This document shows, piece after piece, positions 34,974-46,900 of a stretch of DNA of 64,000 bases. The first letter of the stretch is position 1, and the number at the start of each line of letters is the position of its first letter. A program made the position numbers and the translations under genes. This DNA is from Gibbula magus (Eukaryota > Mollusca > Gastropoda > Trochida > Trochidae). Under the pieces are notes generated by a model that was not told the DNA's origin, did not search any database, and was given only the letters and a program-made list of their open reading frames with translations. The DNA is taken from positions 9,678,700-9,742,699 of the forward strand of contig OW388304.1 in the NCBI GenBank assembly GCA_936450465.1. The letters run 5' to 3'.

Positions 34974-37900
34974 ATGGTTGGACTAGGTTGTTTGGTTACT
35001 TTCTCTGTGTGCACATTTATAATTGTGATAGCTTCCCCAAATGACAACAATGAAACCATCCTCATGAAGCATCAGTTGCAGCAACTAGAAGAGACAGTAT
35101 CAAACCTTCAGAAGCATATTGTGGCTCAGGATCAGAAGCAAACAGCGGTACTTACTAATGTCTTATCTAGGTTGACCGAGACGACAAATAAGTTGACTGA
35201 GACGACGCATAAGTTGACTGATAACACAAACGAACTTGCCAAACTACAGCATAACTACACCATCCTTGAAAACGAGCTTTCTTCTTTGAAGGAAAATTCT
35301 ACGTCTGTCAATGGCGCAGGAAAAAGTGAGTTTTTTATGTCAAATGTACTGTGTATCTACTCATTTTCAGGTACTAAGATAAGGATTATGGCATATGAAA
35401 AGTGCTACTGACATATGCATAAGTACGATGATAAATATGTTTGTACTTACACCAGTTATTCCTAATAACAAAGTTCATAATTGTACTCGTACTTCAAGTT
35501 CATGATTTTCCACATGAATGAGAACATTCTATGGATAGTCAACTTCTTTATTGCTATGAGTGCGACGTTTCGATGAAGTAACCAGCAAGTTATACATGTC
35601 ATGACATCCAGGGTGATATATACAATTGCGGTAATTATGTTACATGCGATTAGATTGATTTACATGGTGGTTTAGCAATTGAAGGGGTGCATTAAAGAAG
35701 GGCACATGTTCTATGTATTTAACATGGCACATGTGCCCTTTTTGAATGCACCCCTTCAATTGATAAGTGTGATGTACATGGTTGTGACAACGTTGTTACG
35801 GTGAGAATGTGTTTACACAAGAAATTAGGTTGATTGTTTTGAATAATGTTTCAAATTACATGTATGAAGAATTAACAAATTTATATTTCAATTAAGTTTA
35901 TTTTAAGATTAGATTATAGTATAAAATAATTGTTTGCGAAATTATTTCTCCCGGATGTTTCGCTTTAATAAGCGCTCCCTTTGTTTTGGCGCCATGTTGT
36001 TGTCGTGCAGAGAGGAAATGCGAAGTCGCACGAGGCACAGTATTTTTCGATATCTACAAAGAGTTTATTATGTTTATTGCTGGGAGACACACTCTTCAGG
36101 TATTTATTGAGTTGTAGAACTTGAATATGATGTTCCTTATTATTATAAAAGTGTAGTTTTAGCATTATTTTGTATTTTAATGTGAGTGCAGTGAAACAGG
36201 CTAAGATTTGGAAGATTCCATTATTCAGAGTAGAGGTATTGTTAGAAATATGTATTTTTGGTACAAGTATTTCGTATTATTATTATTATTATTGATTTAT
36301 TTTAGAGTAGGTATACAGTTTAGCTTCATAAATTAGTGTTATATTCAGTATTGTTTGAATTGCGTCCAACATGATTGGACAACCTGTCACCCCTTAGGTC
36401 AAAATGGAGTAGTCCATTTCTTGGAATTGAGAGTGAGGGCTACACTGTTTCTGAGAATTAGCGTGTGAAAGGGACGTTTGTTTATAAGTGAATTTAGTGG
36501 AGTTTCTTGTCCGGATTTGACTTGAAGTAAATATTATTCATTGTTTTAACATATTTAGAGTATGTTGAGAGTTTAGAAAATAGGTTATTTATTTTGTTGT
36601 TCATATGTTCAGAAAGAGTCAGTCGTAACTTCATAGAGATTATACGAGCGCTTCATTGTAAATGAGTGACTTGGTGTGGAAGATTTTCTGAACTATTGAG
36701 AGACTTATTATTTCAAGATGTATAACAAATAGGGAAAGTATAATTAAGAGTTTATTGTATACTTATGAGTGTTTATTATTATTTCAGAACTCCATGATCC
36801 ATGTGTTTCAATAAATGGTGTTGGAAGACCTCCCACAATAGACTTGTTGTTTGATCTGCAATCCAAAGTGTTTTCTGAAGAGTGTTGAATATTCCTGAGA
36901 GACATCCCAACGTCAGGAGAGATAAAGAATACCTTTGGGTCAGTGACAAGAACAGAGAATGTCTCTAATGAAAGAGATAGAGGCAGATATTTCAGGTCTT
37001 GAAGAGATAGAGGAGATAGATATATCTGGAGAGAAAAAGACAGATGTTAAAGACAGCCACGTAGATGAAAGGTCAGAAGAGCAACAGGAAACAATACTTC
37101 AGTATGTAAAGCGAAGGAGAAAGTTCCTGATGGGCAAGATTACTAGAGCCATAAGGAGAATGACAGAGAAGATGACTACAGGTGAACTGGTGAAGAGATT
37201 AGCAGATAAGGAGCTGACAGACATTAGGAATAATGTTGATGAAGCAGTAGAGTTAAACAGTGAACTGTACGAAGAGACTGGTGATGAGAAGAAGTTGGAC
37301 AAGTGGGAGTCGAGTGTTCTCAGAGACCTTCATACTATAGAGATCAGAGTAGAGGATCACTTCTGTGATAAGCCAGTACAAGTGAACAGAGAGACTACAG
37401 GGACTACTACAAGAGTCAAGAGTAGTATTGAGTGTTCAGATAGTGACGAACCTGACAATAATAATGAAGTGAGTTGTGAGGTGGATAGTCTGAAGAAGCC
37501 CCCAATCAAGAGTAGTCCATGTATCAAGCCAGTTGATGATTGGATTGACCAATTGTTAGAATTCCAGGAGACAGAGAGAGTGAAAACTAACACAGAGCTG
37601 TCGCTAGCAGAGGTTCTATATCGACTTGAAGCGAGTAGAGACATTCAGCCAATCAAGCTGAAGGCATTTGACGGCAATCCTTTGAAGTATGTTGAATTCA
37701 TTGAAGGCTTTAAAATTCACATTCATGACAGAGAGAACTTGACAGATAACTTGAGAATGGTCCAATTAAAGATGGTATTAGAGGGTGATGCAGCAAGATC
37801 TGTGAGTGGTTTAGGTTCAGCAGGAGTGATGTATGCAACTGCAATGAAGACAATTAAAAGGTTGTATGGACAGAGAAGTGTGATTGCCAGGGCATTCATA

Positions 37901-40900
37901 GATAGACTCACTAAAGCTGAGAAGATCAGAAACAACGATCGTCAGTTGCTGAGAGCATTCTCCATAGATATCGTCAACACACTTGCTACACTGAGAAGAA
38001 TTGATTTCATGTCAGACATCAATGCTACAGAGACACTGAGGCAAGTAATCAAGAGACTTCCAGATTCCCTGATACTAAGATGGAAATCCAAGGTTGCAGA
38101 CTTGAGAGAGAGAGGATTGACACCAGACTTGCAGAGTATAAGTGACTTCATCAATGGAGCAGTGAGAGCTGAATTTGACCCGGACTTTGGGGACATAGAG
38201 AGACATAGGAGAGACAGATTTGATAACTCCAACTTCAAGAGAAACGAGAGAAAAAGTGTGAGTTCAGCTCCACAGGGGGTAAGCACTGTCCACCCCAAAA
38301 CGGAAGTTGTTAGTTTCCAACGACCCTTTTCCCGGTGGACAGTACTTGGATGGTTGGACCAAGACACGTTTTCGGTGAGATTTTTTCACTTTTATTGAAC
38401 TTTTGATTTATATATTTGTTTCGATTTATCGCCTTAATGTTCCAAATGTCTTAAATCAATCAAATTTCTGCATGTCATGCTGTAAAAACTGATTTAGTTA
38501 GGATTTCACAGAAGTGTCAAATTACGCGGTAAGTCAGCAAGTGAAATTGTGGATTCTTGACCAGGTTCTGGGCTAAAACGGCGCGATATTTATAAATTTG
38601 ACGTTAATTTCAAAGCTAATATGTTATTTTACGACGAATGTTTTAATTTAGCTGTCATAACCTGTGTATTTTTCAAGTTATCGTGCATAATGCAAACTGT
38701 ACATGCCCGGGGTCGTTATGTTATTACTGTCCAGAGTGTTGACATTTTTATTCTTTTGACTGTCTAGGTTGTTGATGTTCTAACTGATTGAGTATCGTTT
38801 TGTTTTCTTACAGAAATGACGATATGATGTGGATCTGCATAATGTCGGCCATTTTCCATTGCTACTATTGTCACTTGATGACAGATTTCCAAGCTGTTAT
38901 TCACCATATGATCAAAGAGCACCCACAGGAGAAAATAAAAGTACGCCAGTGGATACAGGATACTACTGGTGGCAAGCTGCGCCTTCAAGAATCGTCGGAC
39001 CTCCGAGGCGTCAGCCGAGGAGGCTCCACGATTCTTCTGCTTCTTTCATCTGCCGGCGTGGCTGAGTGGATAGACCTCTTGGCAGGAAAGCTAGAAGTCA
39101 CTGGTTCGATCCCAGGTTTAAACATTCAAACTTTTGTGGAGTGTCTTGACTTCGATTTGAATCGTGTATAGATATTATTGTGTGACATGTATTTAGAAAG
39201 TAATTTGACTAAGCAGGTATTAAAAGTGTAGGTGTATCAAAAAAGTGTAGGTATATCAGAAATACACCTACGGTATCGGCAAATACACCTACAGTTGTAA
39301 CAACAAAAACCATGGCAACGAGACCAGAAATGGGGTAGAAGCATGATTAACAGTTAAATATAATTTTGGCTAATTAAATAAATTGAGGAGAATCCTGCCT
39401 ACGGATGGTTAATCGTGGTGTGTTTTGCAAGAACATCAAAATGTGTACTTGACAATGGTTATCTGGTCTCTTGTATTGCACACGTAAAACGTATTGATTT
39501 GACCCAAAAATCATTGATGTCACCAAAAAATCTATATTTTTGACACTTTCAGATTGTGACTTTAAATATCATATATTTTTTGTAATCAAAAATGCGATTG
39601 ATCCAGTGTGTAATGCCTGAAAAGTAATGTAATTTTATAGATACAGTGCTAGCACCATCAGTGCATATAGTAGTGAATATTTTATGTTTCAGAGATCACT
39701 ATTTCGATATGCCTGAACGCAGCAAAAGGAAACCTAAACGAAAGAGTGGCGAAATACATGGCCCAAACATGTCAGCAAGTGGATGTCAGCCTGTTCGACA
39801 ACATCACAAATGTGACCAATCAAAGATATTGCCTCATAAGAGACTTGGAGTCAAACTGACCGACTAAAGGGCATTCCATCAATGTTCATAAATCAGATAA
39901 TGGACTAATGATTAAAAGTTTCCATTGATCATTGATTCATTGTTTCTATTTATTGATGCAGTGACTGGACAGTCCTATTACGTAGTTCCTATATTATATG
40001 ATTAACATAATATTGTAATATCGTGTAATATATGTCCACAGCCCATATCACATGAGGAATAACGTAATATCAATATGATTTAAATATGTTCAACTGTTAC
40101 ACTTAAGGTGACATAGAGTATGTTGATGGACTAAAAAATTTCGAACTTTATAAATTGTGTTATTTTATCGAGAAGTACTCACTGTTACTGAAAATTGCCA
40201 TATTAAAGCTTATTGGCTCAGTATAGTGACATTATGAAAGCTCAAGTCATGATTTTTAGTCGAAAACCGGACAATGTACCGCGAGTAGCGCGCGCTTATA
40301 AGTCAAACATTATTTTGGAAATGTAGCAGATTAAGCAACATATTTGGATGGGTGGTGTTTGTCTGATAGGTCATATATCTAGTATTCATTTAAATGGGAC
40401 CTGTAATTTCGGCTTCGGGAGATACTTATCACCTTTTTCGGAAACAAGAAATTGCAATATATTTGACGTTTGGGCATGAATATGCAAGCAAAGTGATTAA
40501 ATTTGAGCTAGCATAAGTGTATGTGATATTTTGGAACGTATTAAAGTAAAACTTACTTTATGTCACTTTAACATTGTTGTTTTACGTGAAGATGACTGTC
40601 AGTCAATTATTGTATACTGAACAGTAAAAGAAATTTTCGAACCTCAATGTACATAACCTGGAGAGGACACATTAGGTCGGCTAATAAAAGATGCATTAAC
40701 GCAGATTGTACCGGGTACAGATAATAATAATAATATATTGCATTTGATAGTGCGCCACATCCACCCAAGTGAGTGCTCTGTGCGCCGGTCATCCCAGTTC
40801 TGTGTAATGATATTCACATAAAATCATTTCGAATGATCTCATGCAATAGTAATAAAAAAAATTATTTGTTTGTATACGGGCGCTTTGCGCATATCTTGGA

Positions 40901-43900
40901 ACAGTATGTGTTCAACACGTTGCATAACTCCTGTTACGTACCATCTTCCTACGCAGAGCCTAAAAGGCCAGTTTCCAAACTGTCATTTTATGCCTTGCTG
41001 CAGAGACTTTACTTTTCTGTGCTGCTATAGTGCCCCTACAGAGTAGAGAGCAAGCACAGAAAACTCAAGGCTATGCAGCAAGGCATAAAATGACAGTTTG
41101 GAAACTGGCCTTTTAGGCTCTGCGTAGGAAGATGGTTACGTACATGTGAGGCGGGTTTTCGGAACGAATGATGCCGAAAATTATCCTGAAATCAAGCATT
41201 TCTCCACAGTGAACACCAGATCACATATAAACGATTCTTGTAGGTACTTTTTATGTACTAAAGTATCAAATTACAACAGACTATTGACATAAATTCAAAC
41301 TTTTAATATCACAAACATGAAAAAGTGGCACCAGTGCAATGTAGAGAACACAAAACTTTATATCTGAACACAATAAAACATTGTCATGGACACAGTCATG
41401 AGGACAAATTACTACAGCGAATCGTCATCAAAGTATCGAGAATTTGTTGTATGTAAATTATTATCAAAAGCAAGGCTCTTAACACGATAAAGTAGGAACC
41501 GAAAGAACATATAATATGTTCCCACATTTAATAAACACAGATTAAATAATGTCAGAGCATCGAGAGGTATCACAAATTTGGAAGATAAATTAAAAAAGTT
41601 CTTTGGCACAACAAATAAATTGTCATCAAAAGAAATAAAAACGTTCTTTTTCGTCTCCATTAATCTCAGAGCATCGAACAATTTAAAGTATCCAACGTGG
41701 AAGGTAAATCAGTAAGTTCTTTGGCACAACACAATAGTTTGTTTCCATTACTTTCAACACAAAATGTGATATCACAAACTTTGAAGGAAAATAAACGATC
41801 AGCACACTATTATGCTTGTAACAACCATTAACTATTCAGTGTGAGCATGCTCTCTGTGCCACCTGAGGGAAGATCGCCATTTGTAGGATTTATTACACGT
41901 TTTACAGCGATATAACACATCCTTGTGCATCTTGATGTGTTCTTTCATGTAGGACTTGGAGAAGGTTTCACTGCAATGAGGGCATGTTTCGAATTTTAGT
42001 TTGGGGCATCCATTTCTCACGTGTCTGCCAAGGTATTTTTTACTACTGTAGCTTGCTCCACAATTGCTACAAACTTCAGGGCGAAGATTATGGTGCTTGT
42101 TAATGTGGCCCTGAAATCCCCACAACTGTTGAAAACCCTTCTCACATATTTGGCACTTAAAACGCCATTCATTATTGTGAATGCTCTTTACGTGCATGGA
42201 CAATCCGTATTTAGACTTAAATGATTTCCCACATCCATCGCACAAAAGCTTCTTTTTTGGGGTACTGGCCAGTAGCCCACTAGTGTTGAATGAAATTGAC
42301 GACTCGTCTAATGGTGAAATCTCCATTTTCTGAAATCATAATATAATTCATTAAGAGTAATGATAGGACTGAAAAAATCCGGCATCAACAGTGACTTATA
42401 TCACTGTTCGTGATAATGATAACATTCTGATAGTTATACACGTGGGACCTTTTATGATGGTATACGATATTTCTTTAATTGGTGCGCGTTAATGATTAAA
42501 TCAGATTAGATTACTGTAATGTATGGATAAGAGGCCGAGTGTGTTTATGAAGAACCAACCCGAATGGGACCAAAAGTCGTTACTTAAAAGCGCAAAATCT
42601 CTCTATTAAAAATGTTCGCAATATATTTTCTTTAACAGATGAAAAAACAAATTGATTACATTCCCATTAAATATTTTAGGGCTTATTTTAGTAAAATACA
42701 TAAAATTTCCACTTCAACTTCTCATAAGGGAACTTCAAAATATGTAAAAGCATAATTTGTAATCCATGTTTAGACCAACAACCTAGACAGTCTACGAAGC
42801 AAAAACCTGGACAGGACGCGGTTCACTCGAATCAACAACCTCTGACATGTACAGTTTGCATTATGCACGATAACTTAAAAAATAAACGGGTTATAACACT
42901 TATATTAAGATATTAGTCGTAAAATTACATATTAGCTTTACAATCCACTGCAGATCAAACATATTGCAACATTAAAGCCCAGAACTGAGTAAATGACACC
43001 ACAAGTTCGTTTCCTGACCTAATCACGTGATTTGACATTCCTTAAAAATCCTAACTAAATCAGTTTTTACAGCATGACATGCAGAAATTTGATTGATTTA
43101 AGACATTTGGAACATTAAGGCGATAAATCGAAACAAATATATAAATCAAAAGTTCAATAAAAGTGAAAAAATCTCACCGAAAACGTGTCTTGGTCCAACC
43201 ATCCAAGTACTGTCCACCGGGAAAAGGGTCGTTGGAAACTAACAACTTCCGTTTTGGGGTGGACAGTGCTTACCCCCTGTGAGCTCAGAACAGAAGTTTC
43301 CAATGTTGCGTCTGTGGTGAGAATCACAAGGTTCCAAGTTGCCCAAGATTCCTAGGCTCATCTGTCAGTGAGAGGATTAATCTTATCAAACACAACAAAC
43401 TCTGTTATTCATGTTTGAACAGGGGACACATCACTAAGGACTGTAGGTTAAAGAAAATGTGTGGAAAGAATGAGTGCACAAGAACACATCATGTGCTTAT
43501 CCAAATAGAGCCACAGAGAGCAAGCGGAGCGTCATCAATTCTTGATCAGAATAGTATCATGCCAGTGGTGAGGGTCCGATTTAGATCCACTAATGGTAGA
43601 GTTAGGGAAGGGAATGTTCTAATAGATGGCGGTGCTGGGACGACCATCATTAGGAAAGACTTTGCCAACATGCTAGGACTACAAGGCAAGAGGGAAGGAC
43701 TTGAGATATCGGTAGTTGGTGGACAGAGACATCAGAGTAAGGACAGCAGAAGAGTACATTTTTGGATTTCACCTTTGAACGGTGGAGAAGAGTTTGCCAT
43801 CGAGGCTCATGAGTTGGACAAAACAGTGTTGAGTGTACAACCGCTTGATAGTGAATGGCTGTCATCATTCAAACATTTGAAAGACATTTCATTTCCCCAT

Positions 43901-46900
43901 AAAGCTGGACCCATCGATTTAATCCTTGGTGTGCAATACAGCCACTTGCATGCGGAACAGGAGGTTAGAGAGGGTGTCCCATATGAGCCAGTTGGGAAGA
44001 AGACGCGATTGGGTTGGTGCGTTATCGGTGCAGACACACTTCCGGTAGAGAGTCTCCAAGTCAACTTCTGTCACAAAATAGAAGATCCAAACATTGAGAG
44101 ATTGTACGATATGGAAACTATCGGAGTTAGAGCACCAGACTGTGATTGTCCAACCAATGTTATGTCACAGAAGGAAAGAGCAGCATTGATGTTGATGGAG
44201 TCTTCGTGTCAGAAGATGGGCGAGCGATACCAAATAGGGCTACCGTGGATGAAGGACAGATCAGCTTTACCAGATAACTATATTCAAGCAGAGAAGCGTC
44301 TCTATCAACCAATACCAAGAAAGCAGAACTTTACAGGGAGACAATGAGAAGCTACATAGAGAATGACTGGGCAGAAGAAGTTGTTCAAGACAGTAGACAT
44401 GTTACAGTGTATTACCTGCCACATCACGGAGTGTATAGAGTGGACAAACCGAGCACGCCATTGAGAGTGGTGTTTGACCCAGCGTGTTCCTTTGAAGGGC
44501 AAACACTCAATTCGTACTTCTACAAGGGACCATCTTTACTTGGTGACTTGTTTGCTATTCTACTGAGATTTAGGGAGAAGCCAGTTGCCTTTCATGGTGA
44601 CATCTCCAAGATGTTCCTACAGATACTTCTCCCAGAAGAAGACACTCATGTTCACAGATTTCTGTGGAGGAATCTTGATAGGAGTATTAAGCCAAAGGTT
44701 TACAGACTGAAACGAGTTACATTTGGTGACAAACCTTCACCAGACATGGCAAACTTTGTCATGTTGAAGATAGCAGAGGAGCATATGGACAGCGATCCGG
44801 AAGCAGCAGACATTTTGAGAAAGGATAGGTACATGGATGATATCCTCCACTCGTGTGATAGCAAACAGCAATCGAGATTGCTCACACAGAGTATCGACAG
44901 AATTCTTGGTTCAGGAAGTTTCAAAATCAAGAAGTGGTATATGACTGAGGAATCTGAGAAACAGTCACAGCTATGGACAGATTTGACAGAGCTGTCTTCA
45001 GAAGATAGCAGTGAGAGAGTGAAGGCACTTGGTGTATATTGGTGTCATTCCAGCGACACACTGCATTTCAGAGTTGACATGCAGGTCTCAGGTGTTCTTA
45101 CGAAGAGAATCTTTCTGTCTAGACTGTCAATGATTTATGACCCCCTCGGGTTAGCTACAATCACAACAGTGAGAGCAAGAATAGCCATGCAAAGACTCTG
45201 GAAGATCAGACTTGGTTGGGATGAAGAACTGTCAAGTGATATCAGCCATGAATGGACTGAATTATTTCAAGATCTGGAAGGTCTGAATGACATCAATGTT
45301 GAGAGATGCCTGAAGAAAGGTGCCACCGAGTCAGGTACTGAATTGCATGTGTTCTGTGATGCCAGTCAGGACGCATATGGTGCTTGTGCATACCTGTCAT
45401 TCGCATCAGAAGAGAAGAGATCAGTGTTCTTACTGGCTTCAAAAGCACGAGTTGCGCCATTAAAACAGACAACAATCCCTCGTCTGGAATTGATGGGAGC
45501 ATTGCTAGCATCAAGATTAGCAAAAACTATGTACCATGAACTAAGAGAAAAACCTGAAGTGTACTTTTGGACGGATTCCCAAGTGGTGTTGAGATGGATA
45601 AATTCAGAGTCCACAACAAAGAAAGTATTTGTTGGTGTGCGTGTTGCTGAAATCCAGTCAAATTGGGAAATTCACAGATGGAGGTATGTTCCGTCCAAAT
45701 TGAACCCTGCGGATGACTTGAGCCGCGGTGCTAAAGTATCAGAAATCAAAGAGAGATGGTTTTACGGCCCAAATTTCTTGCAGAGCTCAGCTGATGATTG
45801 GCCTGACCAGTCAGGGTGTCAAAACAAAGAGCCACAGGATGAAGGAGAGGACAGAACAACTAAGTATGTGTACAGCAGTACAGAGAAACATAGTTTTGAA
45901 GAGAAGCCATTCATCAATTGTGAAGACTATTCAAGTTGGTCAAGACTGAATGGAGTTACTGCATATTGTCTGAGATTCATGAACAATCTGAGGAAGACAC
46001 CTGAGAAGAGAAGTTTGAATCAGTGTCTGACACCTGAGGAGAAGGAACGAGCGAAGATATTCTGGATAAGAGAAGCACAGAAGAAGATTGTTGATTGGGA
46101 AAAGAATTGTGTACAGTTATCTCCCTTTGAAAGGGACGGGATCATCAGAGCAGGTGGAAGAGTTAAACATTCACCACTGAGTTTTGACCAAACTTATCCA
46201 GTGTTACTCCCAGGTTCAAACCATATCTCAAACCTTATCTTGAGAGATATACATCACAGTGTCTTTCATGCAGGAGTCGAAAGAACACTAACTGAGAGTA
46301 GAAGGAAATACTGGATTATTAAGGGTAGGAATGCTGTGAAGCACATCATTCGGAAGTGTACAGTGTGTCGCAAAATGCGACAACCAGCTCATTCAACACT
46401 GATGGGAGATTTGCCAGGTGAACGATTAAGGTTGTTTTCGCCTCCATATACCACAACAGGTGTTGATCTCTTTGGTCCGTTCTACTTAAAGTACGGTCGG
46501 AACAGAAAAATTAAGGCTTGGGGAGCAGTTTTTACTTGTGCCACAATTAGGGCAGTGCACTTAGAGATTGTAGAAAGCCTGTCTACAGATTCATTTCTTC
46601 ATGCATTGAGGAGATTTGTGTCACATCATGGGTGGCCTTCAGTGTTCATATCGGACAACGGTACATCGTTTGTTGGAGCTTGCAAAGAGTTGAAAAAGTT
46701 GGTTCAAGAGGGACGTAAACGAATCGAAGACTTCTGCATTCATCATGATGTGAGATGGATATTCATTACTCCGCTTAGTCCTCACCAGGGAGGGTTCTAC
46801 GAGAGCATGGTGAAACAAGCCAAACGAGCCATCAAAGTGAGCATAGGGCAACAAACGTTATCCTGGAATGAGATGACAACAGTATTCAGTGAAGTAGAAG

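Larger units (their letters stand above)
38271..43281. mobile_element. 5-kb TIR DNA element with two convergent zinc-finger genes
   Basis: 5011 bp inserted into the BEL/Pao gag. Both ends start CACAGGGGGTAAGC. The outer 236 bp appear to be perfect inverted repeats (38271-38506 and 43046-43281), and weaker similarity continues to about 38780 and 42780. The 5-bp duplication is AGCTC. A GTGAGA splice donor lies at the same place in each TIR (38375 and 43177), followed inward by acceptors at 38812-38813 and 42331-42332 ahead of zinc-finger reading frames. No DDE transposase is recognisable. TSD length and the CAC start recall Transib/RAG-type elements, but the rest of the terminus does not match a CACAGTG heptamer. 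Class unassigned. Confidence 0.85.

Noticed and set aside
36866..36958. Primer-binding site after the 5' LTR
   Set aside because: The sequence after the LTR does not match a tRNA 3' end that I could name, so I did not annotate it.
39052..39124. Functional tRNA gene
   Set aside because: A and B boxes are fine, but acceptor and D stems do not pair.
38271..43281. RAG/Transib-type transposon
   Set aside because: 5-bp duplication and CACAG start are suggestive, but the terminus is not a CACAGTG-type heptamer and no RAG1-like or Transib-like protein is encoded.
38271..43281. hAT element (CAGGG terminus)
   Set aside because: Moving the end to CAGGG would require an 8-bp duplication. The flanking 8 bases do not match, whereas AGCTC matches exactly with CACAGGG.
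43415..43417. Start codon for a separate protease gene
   Set aside because: The position is TTG inside a zinc knuckle. The frame is open upstream and in register with gag.
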